A DNA stretch of 64,000 nt. Origin: Dioscorea cayenensis subsp. rotundata (taxonomy: Eukaryota > Streptophyta > Magnoliopsida > Dioscoreales > Dioscoreaceae). This document shows positions 47,825 through 60,143 of this stretch, piece after piece. The DNA lies in NCBI RefSeq assembly GCF_009730915.1, contig NC_052489.1, positions 26,901,916 through 26,965,915 of the forward strand. The letters are read 5' to 3'. The notes under the pieces are model-generated. The model saw only the letters and a program-made list of their open reading frames with translations. It ran no database searches and was not told the DNA's origin. Position numbers and translations under genes: made by a program. Position 1 is the first letter of the stretch, and each line of letters begins with the position of its first letter.

Positions 47825-48770
47825 TTAAAAAATATTAATTACACTTAATTATTTATACAATAAATGTTGATAAGACTTTTCAAATCCAAGATCTAAAAAG
47901 AAGTAGTTCCTATGATAAGAGTTGTTTAAATGTAAAATCTCAATGTTTCAAGAAACAATTTTAATTTTTTTTAAAATATTTAAAAATTTTATTTATATTA
48001 ATTATAATATTAATAATTAAAAAACATTAATTATATCTAATTATTTATGTAATAAATGTCACCTTAAAAAACCAAAATATAAAATAATTTTATGGTAGAA
48101 ATTATTTAATTATATTATTTTATATATGATATTACCTCAAAATTTATATCAAAATTTTAAAAATTTTGATATAAAGCTGGAGATAATGCCTTGTTATTAC
48201 TATTGTAATTGTTGTTGTTGTCGTCGTTATAAATAAATTTCATATACATCCCATCCCAAATTATAGTTTATAAATCTATGAAATTGAATAGCAGCTAGTA
48301 CCAAGATGCATGCAGTAATGATCATTCAATCTGAACTTAAGTCATGTCTTAAAAAGTAGACTACCGGTAGATGATGGATTGAGAATATTGATTACCAATG
48401 ATCATGCATCAACATAAATATTTAATTTATTAGATTTATTTATAAATTCCCTTTTTTTAATATCTTTTTAGTATATGATGACAATTTCAGCTGCCCATGT
48501 GAATATTTATTTTTCAACATGGCGGCTGCACCAACCATTAGTTGGTGGGGAAATTAGGTAAGTTAATCTAGATTTTAAGCTCCTTAATTTCTCCCTTTTT
48601 CACCTATAAATAGAGATATAAAATACATCTCTTTTGTTTGGCTTTGAAATAAAATTGACATAATTTTATTATATAAGAATTACAAATGATTATTACAGAA
48701 ATTATGACATATTTTATTATTATATAATGTATTTATTTAATAAAATAAAAAAAAAATTACAGAGACTGAC
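47825..48770. other. AT-rich spacer with the paralogous empty site
   Basis: Contains a second copy (about 47950-48065) of the AT-rich sequence into which the MULE inserted. No gene seen. Confidence 0.5.
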
Positions 48771-48960
48771 CGGTTGGTGACCGGAACGCCAGTGGACTGA
48801 TGGTCGTTGGCCGGTTGGACCACCGCCATGTCACCTGAGGCCGCCGAGCGGTAGGCGGACTATCAATGGACCGATGGTCGGTCACTGGAGGCTGCCCGGA
48901 TGACCGGTTGACCCCCCGACATGTCACTGGAGGCCGGCTAGCCGGTGGTCGAGCCGCAAG
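48771..48960. repeat. GC-rich imperfect minisatellite, unit about 90 bp
   Basis: CCGGTTGGACCACCGCCATG at 48812 and CCGGTTGACCCCCCGACATG at 48901 begin two related units containing ATGTCAC(C/T)(T/G)GAGGCC. GACCGGT, GGACCGATGGTCGG and similar words recur throughout. GC content is far above the flanks. No long open frame. Confidence 0.7.
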
Positions 48961-48963
48961 TTC

Positions 48964-49265
48964 ATGCAGCGGTATACTCGAACTGTTGATTCGCGCACGA
49001 ATACCCAGTACAAGTTTTAAAACCTGTTAATCAAAGATAGCCAGGATTTGAAAAAAAAGAGAGTAAATTTTATTACTCAAGAGAATAACTATTACAAAAC
49101 TTATCTTACTACCAAACTGATGCAGCGGTATACTCGAACTGTTGATTCACGCACGAATACCCAGTACAAGTCTTCAAAACCTGTTGATCAAAGATAGCCA
49201 GGATTTGAAAAAAAAAGAGATTAATTTTATTACTCAAGAGAATAACTATTACAAAACTTATCTTA
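48964..49265. repeat. 156-bp tandem repeat running toward the N gap
   Basis: ATGCAGCGGTATACTCGAAC begins copies at 48964 and 49120. The second copy matches the first over about 146 bp with few changes, then departs at ACTTATCTTACT. The family is not known; the sequence could be part of an LTR or a satellite. Confidence 0.85.
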
Positions 49266-49338
49266 CTCTCGCCCATAGACTTACATTAAATAGTAAAAAA
49301 ATCAAAGATATGAAAATAATCCTAAAACGGAGATAATT

Positions 49339-50338
49339 NNNNNNNNNNNNNNNNNNNNNNNNNNNNNNNNNNNNNNNNNNNNNNNNNNNNNNNNNNNNNN
49401 NNNNNNNNNNNNNNNNNNNNNNNNNNNNNNNNNNNNNNNNNNNNNNNNNNNNNNNNNNNNNNNNNNNNNNNNNNNNNNNNNNNNNNNNNNNNNNNNNNNN
49501 NNNNNNNNNNNNNNNNNNNNNNNNNNNNNNNNNNNNNNNNNNNNNNNNNNNNNNNNNNNNNNNNNNNNNNNNNNNNNNNNNNNNNNNNNNNNNNNNNNNN
49601 NNNNNNNNNNNNNNNNNNNNNNNNNNNNNNNNNNNNNNNNNNNNNNNNNNNNNNNNNNNNNNNNNNNNNNNNNNNNNNNNNNNNNNNNNNNNNNNNNNNN
49701 NNNNNNNNNNNNNNNNNNNNNNNNNNNNNNNNNNNNNNNNNNNNNNNNNNNNNNNNNNNNNNNNNNNNNNNNNNNNNNNNNNNNNNNNNNNNNNNNNNNN
49801 NNNNNNNNNNNNNNNNNNNNNNNNNNNNNNNNNNNNNNNNNNNNNNNNNNNNNNNNNNNNNNNNNNNNNNNNNNNNNNNNNNNNNNNNNNNNNNNNNNNN
49901 NNNNNNNNNNNNNNNNNNNNNNNNNNNNNNNNNNNNNNNNNNNNNNNNNNNNNNNNNNNNNNNNNNNNNNNNNNNNNNNNNNNNNNNNNNNNNNNNNNNN
50001 NNNNNNNNNNNNNNNNNNNNNNNNNNNNNNNNNNNNNNNNNNNNNNNNNNNNNNNNNNNNNNNNNNNNNNNNNNNNNNNNNNNNNNNNNNNNNNNNNNNN
50101 NNNNNNNNNNNNNNNNNNNNNNNNNNNNNNNNNNNNNNNNNNNNNNNNNNNNNNNNNNNNNNNNNNNNNNNNNNNNNNNNNNNNNNNNNNNNNNNNNNNN
50201 NNNNNNNNNNNNNNNNNNNNNNNNNNNNNNNNNNNNNNNNNNNNNNNNNNNNNNNNNNNNNNNNNNNNNNNNNNNNNNNNNNNNNNNNNNNNNNNNNNNN
50301 NNNNNNNNNNNNNNNNNNNNNNNNNNNNNNNNNNNNNN
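49339..50338. other. assembly gap, exactly 1000 N
   Basis: A round 1000-base N run is a placeholder, so the true distance is unknown. Long frames of X residues over it are not genes. Confidence 0.99.
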
Positions 50339-50795
50339 TCGTAATACAAACTGTTACAGCCATAGCGAGGAAGGCGGCATGCTAGCACATCGCGTGCCTC
50401 GACACAGTAAAATCGACACTACGACTCGTTTGAAGATGAAGTGCACTTGACAATCAGGTAAATCAATTTCATTTTCTGTTTGAGAAAGCCGATTTATATA
50501 TTTGGGTATGATAATGAGGAGAACAACAGAGATGTAATGCAACTCCTTGGCATTGTCTATCGAAACCAAGCGAAAAGCCTTTCAAAAGGTCAGCATGATG
50601 TTATTTGGCGCTTTCCTTTCCCGCATTTTCAAGGCCAAAAAATGGGGATTTGCAACATGGACCCATTTAGGTGAGCAGTGAGGGGTAAAGGGAAGTTAAA
50701 CACTATGAAGAGCTGTCCAGGGGTGTGTAAAAAGTAGGAGGGAGTTTTTGGGAAGTTTTGAAAATTACGAGGGGTGAACAGTAATTTTCCCTTTT
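50339..50795 (-). mobile_element. one end of a second, related MULE
   Basis: The complement of 50700-50795 reads GGGAAAATTACTGTTCACCC, then CTCGTAATTTTCAAAACTTC and CCAAAAACTCCCTCC, nearly identical to the left end of the 5.8 kb MULE (41999-42085). The interior resembles it weakly (GGGTCCATG). The partner end must lie in the gap or be lost. Nothing coding is visible in the 360 bp between gap and terminus. Confidence 0.75.
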
Positions 50796-52237
50796 TATTA
50801 TTATTTAGTAGTAGTAGTAGTGGTAGTGCTACAACTAAAATAAAAGTATAAAATCAAGGACGACGAAAATTGTGATAAAAAAATAATTAATTAAATATTT
50901 AAGCATCTTTTTGAATATCCATTAAATCTAATATTTAACTAATTATGTGTCACTGTAATAAATATGTTTTACTAAAGAACCAAAGTATTGTTTAGGTTTT
51001 TTTTTTTTTGGTATTTGAGAAGTCTCGAGTTCAAAATCTTTTAAGTACAATACAATAAAAATAAAAAGGTGTTTGTTTTCGTTTTGTCATAAATAAATAT
51101 GTTTTACTATATAGATTTGATTTTTATTTTAAAAATTGTATTTCTCTTAAAATAAAGATCAATTTGTAAATACCCATAAAAAATATATGTATTTAATACT
51201 TTTGTGTTTTTATGTTGGTAAAATAATGTAGACATCATGAAAATTATTTTCTAAGTTAATGCAATGTAGACTTTATAATGTTTGGCAAAATAACATATAT
51301 ATTGAGTAAGTTTTCTATAAATATCAGTAAAATAAAAAAATTCTATTAATGGTTGTCTCAATCATTGGATTTGAACCCAATAATTGTAAATCATCCAATA
51401 ATTCTATTCAAATAAACAGTAAGTTTAACCGTAATTATATATTGCCAAAATATTATTTACAGTCAAAAGTGAGAAAAATATTGTTATAAATACTGTGGAG
51501 AAATTTTTTTTAAAACCAACCAAGTACAATTCTTAGCAATTATTGTTCCTTTTATTACCGTCTCTCTCTTCACCCTTATTTTTGTTTTGCTCTTCTTTTA
51601 TCTTTTTAATATTTTTTATTCTCTTCTTTTATCTCAAAAAAAGACATATGTTGATGCGACTATAAGCAAAAAAACATATTGCCATATATTTATCAAGAAA
51701 TAAAAATTAAAAACATCGAAAAGCATTCTAGCGGGCTGACACAAATGCAAAAGATGACAAATATATGTATATATATATATATACTAAAGATTACAAATTT
51801 TTATATGTATATATACATATATGAATGCATGTATCAAGCTTAAGCTTAAGTGAAAAATAAATAAATAAATAAAAATCAACCACATACGACCATTGAAAGC
51901 ACTGCTATATAAGTGTCTGATAACTTCAATAAGTGTCCGATAACTTCAATATATAGTTATCTAATATCTTAAAATTAAAAATATATAATTTAAAAAAAAA
52001 TAAATAAATAACAAACCCAATAAGCACTAACCCGATTTGGCGCCGCCTACTTTCTATGTTTGTACTTCCTTCTTAACAAAATAGAGAACCAAATTGAAAC
52101 ACGAAACGGTTCAAACTTTGCGGCGAAAAAACCATTTGATTTTTTATTTATTTATCTATTTATTTTATATTTTTGTTTTTCAACTTCATTCTTCGATCTG
52201 GCGATCATTCCACTGAACCTTTGCTTCTTCTTCTCCG
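50796..52237. other. spacer and upstream region of the prenyl transferase gene
   Basis: AT-rich. A degraded SINE-like B-box context (GAGAAGTCTCGAGTTCAAA) lies at about 51020, related to that at 7113. No gene. Confidence 0.5.
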
Positions 52238-55200
52238 ATGATGTTTTGGAAATGGGCGTTGAGGAGTGTGAGCTCTAGAGCTCGGATTCATGGCCGTAGT
52301 CACGAGAATTTTTTCTCTACAGCGCTTTTGGGAGCTTGCTTGAGTGGAAATCCCACTGTGAAACACCACCCAAAGGTTCCTCTTTCTCTCTCTGGATTGG
52401 TATTTTTGATGATTTATTGGTTGTAATTCCTTGTCTTTGTTGCATGGATTAGTGGGTGCTTGGTTGCGGAGAAGATTGCTATTGGGGCGTGCCAAGTTTG
52501 CTTGATGTTCGGTATCAGATTCATCATGGAAGGAGCTTTGAAAAGGTGATATTTATTTTTCTTCATCGATTTGTTGATTTCATGAATGATTTGATTGAAG
52601 CTGGGAAAAGATGTATTCAAAACCCTAGCTCACATTGAGTTGATGCTGGTTATAGACTTCAGTTTTGTGATACCCTTGATTCATGCTGAGGCTTCCAGTG
52701 TTGCTATGATTTGTTAATTTTTCAAACAGGAGCCATTGGATCCTTTTTCACTGGTTGCTGATGAATTGTCACTCTTAGCAAATAGATTAAGATCAATGGT
52801 AGTTGCTGAGGTATGTGATCTTAGTGCAGTTTTAGCTTTTTCCATGAATCTATGTTAAACTATGCTGCCTTAGCTCTCTTGTGATGCTGAGGATATTACT
52901 TGCACTATTTTTTCCCGGCAGGTTCCTAAGTTGGCATCAGCTGCTGAATATTTTTTTAAAATGGGAGTGGAAGGGAAAAGATTTCGCCCTACGGTATGAA
53001 TTAAAATTTTTGTATACTTATCTTTTACTCAATTTTGTTTTGCGCTTTGTAAAAAATATGATTATCACTGGATATGACACTTTACTTTTCTTGTTAGCCA
53101 ACTTTATAAGTTTTGGTTGGTGTGTTGTCTTTGTTTGTGCAATGATAACTACTTTTTATATGCTGAAGAGTGTTGATAGCAATGTAGTCGTACTTAGTAT
53201 AGTCAATACTCAAGGAATGCATGTTAAAGCTTGGCTGACATTTATAAGGAACAAAGCAATTGCCCATTCTTCCCCATTATAAGTGGAATTATAAGTCATT
53301 TGCGGATGCAGGTCCTGTTGCTTATGGCGTCAGCTTTGAATATGCCAATACCACAATCAGCTGCTGATGAAGTGTTTGATAACCTGTCAAGGGATTTGCG
53401 TTCAAGGCAGCAGTCTATAGCAGAAATAACAGAGATGATTCATGTAATCCATTTGAACTTACTGTTGTTTGAAATTTTCTATGCCGTGAATATGCTCTAC
53501 CTTGCTTTGTTGATCACGTATATCTTGTTTTTGCATGACAGGGTGGCAAGTCTTCTCCATGATGATGTTCTGGATGATGCAGAGACTAGGCGTGGTATTG
53601 GTTCTTTAAATTTTGTCATGGGAAACAAGGTACATTATTAGTTGTAAATTTGCCTATAATTTGCCTTTTTTGTTAAAAGGGAGATCATAATGTGTTAACT
53701 TTTTGAATCAGCAAAAGCTAAGTTTTTGATATGTGAATGGCATTTTTGATATACTGAACAGTAGCATAAATAACTCCCTACGGAAGCAATAAGAAAAGGA
53801 TTAAAGATCTCAGTTTAGTTGAAGAAGTAGAATAAGGAAAAGACAAATAAATGAAGAGATTCAACAGGAGGTGACTTGTTGTCTGATTACACTCGTAGCT
53901 ATTGTTCACACTCCTGTGAGGCTACTATATAACTTGTCAAAGACAATCTTGCTCATTTAAACTAGTAGTCTCAACATTTTGTCTTGCTTGTATCTTCTGT
54001 ATTTGTTTGCATATTAATGCTAGAACTAATATTTATTTTGCTTATTTCAGCTTGCTGTTCTGGCAGGAGATTTCTTACTTTCCGGGCTTGTGTTGCGCTT
54101 GCATCTCTTAAAAACACAGAGGTGATCTCATCTTTTTCCTTTGCAAACTCTTTTACTTCAGATTGAACATTTTCAGTTGAACTTTTTCATTTTATGGGGA
54201 TAAGATATTACGAATTGGGGATGTATTTGTTGTTTATGTGGTAATTACCATTTTTATTTTGTTTATAGAATAACACGACAGCAAGATGTGCCTCACTAGT
54301 GCTAGTTGTTCACTCAGGTGATTCTGTTTATTTGTAAATCATGAATGATCAAGTTGTCCTGTCCTCAATAAATCAGAATACTATATAAATTTTAGAAAAT
54401 TTGATGCCTTTCTTGTATACTGGCCTGATTTCCACCATGCCTGCAACAAAACTTGCAAATTGTTGAATATGAGAAGAAGAAGAAGAGCGCAGTGTGGATC
54501 TTCAACCACCATACTTATTCATTGATAATAAGGGTAGACACTTGTGAAATAAAAACAAAAAATAAAAAATAACAAAACCCTGTCAGACTCAATTATTAAA
54601 AGGAGCACTCCCCAAATAGAGAATCATGCTACACATGATCTCTTGATTGGCAATATTTCTTGATTACCCTTATGCAGGTCGTATCCTTGCTGGCTACAGT
54701 TGTGGAGCATCTAGTTACTGGTGAAAGCGATGCAAAATGGCAACTACATCTGAGCAACGTTGCAGGTACATAGTTTCAGTTTATGACTGACTCATTATCT
54801 TCTAACCTTGATATCTACTTTCAGCCTTCTCACTACAGAACTGACTGGTTATTTCTTAATTTCACACTACTCTCCTATCAATGCGAACAACATTAACTTG
54901 GTTTCTAAATAGATTTTTGTTGTGCGAATATACAGCATGGAATATTATTTGCAGAAGACATACTACAAGACAGCTTCACTGATTTCAAACAGCTGCAAGG
55001 CCGTTGCCCTCCTTGCAGGACAAACTGCAGAAGTTTCAATGCTTGCTTATAACTATGGTCGAAACCTGGTTTGTTGTTTTGGTTCCAACATCTTCAACAG
55101 TATGTTTTTTTGTTCTGCTGAGGATGAAATTCACTATTGTCATGATGGTGCTTTTGATCATACCAGGGATTGGCATATCAGTTGATTGATGATGTACTTG

Positions 55201-56338
55201 ATTTCACTGGCACATCAAGTTCACTTGGGAAAGGCTCTTTGTCTGACATCCGCCATGTAATGTGCTCTGATTTTGCTCTATTCTTTGTCTATATTCTAAT
55301 TCTTTGAACCTTTGCTACTGAAGTGGAATAATTATCAAACTTAAAAAGGAAAATATTTGGCAGTGAGCATAGTAGGTTATGATCTAGTAAATTACTGGCT
55401 GAGAGTGCAGAATGAAGGCAAATTTGAAAGCCTTGTTGATAGGACTAGCATTTTAGAAAACTGTGTTCCCATTATGAGGAGGTTGAATTGTTGTATCAGT
55501 ACGTTGTGCTTCTTAGTCAAGGTCTGTTTTTTGGAGGACAGGTATTTGTGGCTTGATTTTGATGAAAAATGATACAAAGCTCCAACTTGGTATTTGGCAA
55601 TGGTCGCAATGCCTTCTCTAGTCCTTTTTCTCCAATTTCTGATATCAGGTGCTGTGACGCAACAAAGTTGAAAAATATTTGTATTTGAAAATTTTGCATT
55701 CTGTTGGTTACCGCATTATAGATTGTATATCAAGTGTAATGGAATCATCCAAATATCATGTACTGTCAATGTGTTACTGATGTTTTTAAGTAAACAGGGC
55801 ATTGTGACAGCTCAATCTTATTTTGCAATGGAAGAGTACCCTCAGTTGCGTGAAGTTGTTGACCGAGGATTTGATGACCCCACAGACGTGGATGTTGTAA
55901 AGTAGATTATGTTCATCCTATTCCCTTGCAACAACATAATATTTCAAGAAATGATTTTTGGTTCAGAATTCTAACTCGAATACATTTGTAGTATGCAATG
56001 TAACTGCTGAGGAGAGTTATTTTAAAACAATTAAATATGCATAGAAGTAATAACTGAAGTCTAAACTGCATTGCAAGGTGTTCAAGAGCTTACTTGTGCA
56101 CTAATAGTTGACAAAAAAAGAACAACAGATTACATTTTACTTGTATAAATTACAGGCCCTTGACTACTTGGGAAAGAGTCGAGGGAATTGAGAGGACTCG
56201 AGAATTGGCTGCAGAACATGCAAAGCATGCCATAGAAAGCAATCAATACTCTTCCTGAAAGCGATGACGAAGATGTTCAGATATCCAGACGAGCACTCGT
56301 AGATCTCACACACAGGGGTTCTCACAAGATCAAAATGA
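52238..56338 (+). CDS. solanesyl diphosphate synthase (SPS3/GPS1 type), many frame breaks
   Basis: Trans-long-chain prenyl diphosphate synthase making the ubiquinone side chain in mitochondria (or a plastid form). Twelve exons: 52238-52375, 52453-52545, 52730-52810, 52922-52993, 53312-53443, 53542-53629, 54051-54121, 54678-54765, 54936-55068, 55167-55256, 55798-55896, 56156-56338. N-terminal targeting-like region, then GVEGKRFRPT, the first Asp-rich motif LLHDDVLDDAETRRG, LAGDFLL, and the second LIDDVLDFTG. All splice sites are GT-AG. Relative to the family, exon 6 has one extra base (GGG 53541-53543), exon 7 lacks one (CC 54082-54083), exon 8 has two extra (AAA 54724, AAAA 54734), exon 11 has a compensated pair (about 55813, TTTT 55821), exon 12 three extra (GGG 56183, AAA 56236, GGGG 56315). 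Exon lengths confirm this. Either sequence error or a young pseudogene. Confidence 0.88.
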
Positions 56339-56593
56339 AATATGAAACACTAGACGCTGAGGCAAAGAAAACACGCACCTTTTGTCTTTCATTCATAGGA
56401 TTATTTCCTCTTTTTTCTTAATAAAAAATTGTAGTATTTATTATCCTGTTTTCCCCCCATAATTAATGTGAACCATAGGAACACAATCAAATGTAACTTA
56501 AACGACTATTTCTTTTCCACCGTAAGGCACAGTGCTCGCTTGTTATTTTGAGCCAACTCTTTCTCAGTTATTGTAATTAACATTGAGAATGTA

Positions 56594-56639
<46 letters not shown>

Positions 56640-56804
56640 GTTCCAAACTTCTTTTCAGTCCTTGTAGTGAATATTCAGAATGATACAAGAAGCATATCAA
56701 AGTATGAGTTGTTCATAGATTCACATAAACTCCAAAATCAGAGTGAAAACCAAACAGAGTAACTACTAATCACTGCACTGGAAGCACATCATGATGTAAC
56801 ATAC
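56339..56804. other. tail-to-tail spacer
   Basis: 3' flanks of two convergent genes with an (AT)n array at 56600-56637. No gene. Confidence 0.6.
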
Positions 56805-58516
56805 TCAAGACACCACCCATCTACTACTACTATCCATGTCTTCACTTGTTTCCTTGGAGTCAATCTGCAGGTCATCATCATCATCATCATCTTCTTTGGA
56901 TTCCTGATGGCTTCTGAAAGTCTCCTTTGCCCATGCAATAGCTTCATCCACCGCAGCATCCCCGGCAGCATCTCTGAACCCGGTGCCAGTTCGGTTATCA
57001 AGCTCAATGAAGTAAGAGCTGTCTGCTGCTTCTCCATCCTCCACCTCTACAACCACCTTCTCCTGTTCAAACTCAGCTCTGTTCCAATCTTGGTAGCAAG
57101 TGGGTCTGTTTGCAGTGTGATCAGGAAAAACAGAGGATATGACTGAAGAAGCGGAGCCAGAGTCAGAGTCAAAGTGAGAACAATCATCATCATTTTGAAG
57201 ATGGTTGTAGGCAATGGTATCATGGAGAAAGGTTGGATCAAGACTGGTGCTTTCTGGAGGAGAGAAGCAGCATGAGAAGCCAATATGAGACTTGGTGCTG
57301 CTCTTGCTTCTTTCATGGCTGTTAGTGAAGCAGGGCCTTGGAGGACAAGGGATGCTCAGTGTTCGGAAGCTGCTCTGTTCTCCAACTGATACCGTTGATG
57401 GTGGTGATGAGTTTTGCCGCCTTGTTGGGATTGTTATTGGCCTGCATCACAAACATAGACGAAAATTTGTTTTTTGGAAAGAGATTATTACAAAATGAGT
57501 TTTTTAAAAAAAAATAATTTTTTTTTTAAATTTGGAAATAGTAAAAGTATTTTATGGAATTTGAAATTAAAAATATATGGATTTAAATTAGCAACACCAA
57601 ACGTTGAAGAGTGGGTCTCTTTTGTGTCTTGTCAGATATTTTTCAGATTTGATTGATCACAGACAGGCGTTTGATTAATTAGATAAAATTGTGGGACTAT
57701 GAGAATTTTTTTTTTAATGAATATTCCTTGTATTTTCATTTATTTTTTAAAAAATATTATGAGGTGCTATTATATCAAATACTAGTTTAATTATCTGGAA
57801 ATTACGGAATAAATGAATATTTTAAATAAAAAAAAATATATAATGCTTTATTATTCATGAAACAATATAATGATTTTACTTTAATAATTCCAAAAATCAA
57901 ATATAGTTTCCCTCCCTCCCTTTTCCTTCCATATAAACGCCAAAAAAAATCTCTCTCTCTATATATATATTTATTTATTTATTTTAAATTTAAGATATCA
58001 TGAGGGTTAGTTAACAAAAGGCGCAGACCTGAGCTTGGAGGCGAAGGAAGAGAGCACGGCATCGTCGCCGATGTGGCGGCGGAGAGGCGGGCTCACATCC
58101 TCGGAACTCAAAACCGACGACGAAGTCGACCTAGACTTCGACTTCGATCTCGATCTCGACCTCCGATCTCCACCTCCCGATCCGAATATATCATCATAGA
58201 ACCCCTCCTCCGTCCTCAACACCCCTCCCCCACCCCTCGCCACCGGAATCATGAACGCCGGCAAGCTCCTCCCCGCCCTTGATGTCTGGAACCCGTACTC
58301 ACCCGGCCGGAAGATCTCGTCGTAGAGCGACGCTGCCGGTTGCGGGGAAAAATCTCCCGAGAATCGCCGGAGTAGGACGGTCCTCGGCGGGCCGCCGAAA
58401 ACGTCACGGAAGTCATCGGGGTTGAGGTCGCCGCTGCTCCTCGGCGGCCGGTGTTGCTCGGTGGAACGCCGACGAGGGACCACCGATCCCATCGAGATCC
58501 TCCACGATTCGTCCAT
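56805..58516 (-). CDS. JAC1/auxilin-like protein lacking the J domain
   Basis: Two exons, 58029-58516 and 56805-57441, GT-AG joined in frame, 374 residues, complete. The N-terminal half has marks of JAC1 (J-domain protein required for chloroplast accumulation response 1, auxilin-like): NPDDFRDVFGGPPRTVLL, LYDEIFRPGEY, FYDDIFGSGGGD. Then a basic Ser/Arg/Lys stretch (RRSRSRSKSKSRSTSSS), a low-complexity middle, a conserved-looking AVDEAIAWAKETFRSHQES, and an acidic (Asp)7 run. JAC1 is about 650 residues and ends in a J domain with HPD; here the frame stops at 56805 with nothing like it downstream. It may be a distinct short paralogue or a truncated gene. Function cannot be transferred without the J domain. 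Confidence 0.75.
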
Positions 58517-58529
58517 CCAACGGCTCTGC

Positions 58530-58605
58530 TTCTCTCTCTCTCTCTCTCTCGATCGATCGATCGATGAGAAGCCGGCGATTCGAGTCCAATGGAGAAATAT
58601 ATAAA
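58530..58605 (-). promoter_or_regulatory. 5' leader microsatellites and TATA box of the JAC1-like gene
   Basis: (TC)n at 58530-58550 and (GATC)n at 58551-58564 lie just upstream of the ATG. The minus strand reads TTTATATATTT at 58595-58605, about 80 nt from the ATG, a good TATA position. Confidence 0.5.
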
Positions 58606-59041
58606 GCGGCGAAAAAAATGAATTTTTTTGTTAGAAAAGTGAGGTGTTTGGTTTCGAACAGCAAAAGAGTGATTAGATTACACGTGTAAAGTTAATATTG
58701 GATAAAGACATGGGACCCATGACAACGAGAAGGAGTACAGTGTTGTAGTCGTACAGCTGAGGTGGACGAGTGGTAGCGCCCCTCACCGACCGTTATGATG
58801 AGCGTGGGGAGGAGCCACGGGCCTGAGGATCAATCAGAATCGTTGCTTCATCATGTTGCTATTTACTTATTAATTATTAATTGTTAATTATTGTCATGGA
58901 AATAAAAAACTCTAGAGTCTACAGTGGGTCCATTTTTTATCAAATTAAAATTAATTTTAAAATATATAATAAATAAATTTATAATATTTAGATTTTGAAA
59001 TCCAATAACACATAGAGAGGAGCATGTTAGTAATTTTAAAC

Positions 59042-59072
<31 letters not shown>

Positions 59073-60107
59073 TTATTTTTTTTATTAATATGTGAGTGAA
59101 TTTATTAAGGAAAAAAAAGGGGGAGAAAACAAAGCTGTGAGCATGTGAAAAGGAGCTGAATGCTGACCCCTAAGCAGACAATGCATGATGTTAGAGTGGA
59201 TGGACATTGGTCTCACACCCACCTTTTCATCACCCAAACTCAACACTCCCCCTTCTTTCCACCTTTTCAAAAAGCACCCTGTTTTTATTTTTTTCCCTTT
59301 TTTTAAAACTTTTTCATTAAAGAACAATGAGCTAGCATTTCTTTAATTAGAAGATATATATATGTACATTCCTTGATTTCTGAAACCACCAAACTCATTC
59401 TTTCATTTACTTCCCATGATTACATGAACTAATTATTATTATTAACCCTTATAGCATTTATATAAGATTTTGGCCTGCCATAACCCAGACAAATGGTTAA
59501 GTGTCCAATAGATTGTCTCCAAGGTCAATCATAAAAGAAAAGAAAGATGATCAGAACTTGCTACCCATCTCTGTAACAGTATTCCACTCTTGCTTTAAAC
59601 TTAACACTTTGCATCTACATCTACATCTGCATCTGCATCTGCATGCACACCACTATATATAATTCATGCTTTAATTATTCTCATCACACTTTGACACTTG
59701 TATGAAAAATCAGTGCCATAAAAAGAAAGAAATAGGAAATCAGAAAAGTAGGGGAATGCATGTTGAGGTTGAGTTAACTTCATGGATGAATGATTAGAGA
59801 GCTAGGGAGCATGACAGCAAATGGACATTTAGTTATTGGAAGAGAGAGTACAGACAATGAAGTCAGTACACTAAGCATATATGCAAAGGATAGAATAATA
59901 CAGCAAAGGATGAAACACCAAAGTGAAACAGAAACAAGAAGAAGATGACAGGAGAGCTTTAATGGCTTAATGGCTTATATGATATGATTGCTGCCACTTA
60001 TACCTTGTGAAACTGACTAAACGTTTCTCTAGTTTTAAACTATGACTTTACAATCCTTTTCTTTTTCCTGTAAATCATCGTGAGCTTTCTACATCCCTTT
60101 TTTTTAA

Positions 60108-60143
<36 letters not shown>

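Noticed and set aside
49258-50388. Frames of over 350 codons on the minus strand
   Set aside because: They are made of N bases in the assembly gap.
41999-50795. One 8.8 kb element bounded by the two near-identical inverted ends
   Set aside because: The 9-bp duplication and the empty-site relative place the right border of the first element at 47815, so the end at 50795 belongs to another copy.
58755-58800. GTGGACGAGTGGTAGCGCCC as a tRNA piece
   Set aside because: No acceptor stem or anticodon arm can be built around it.
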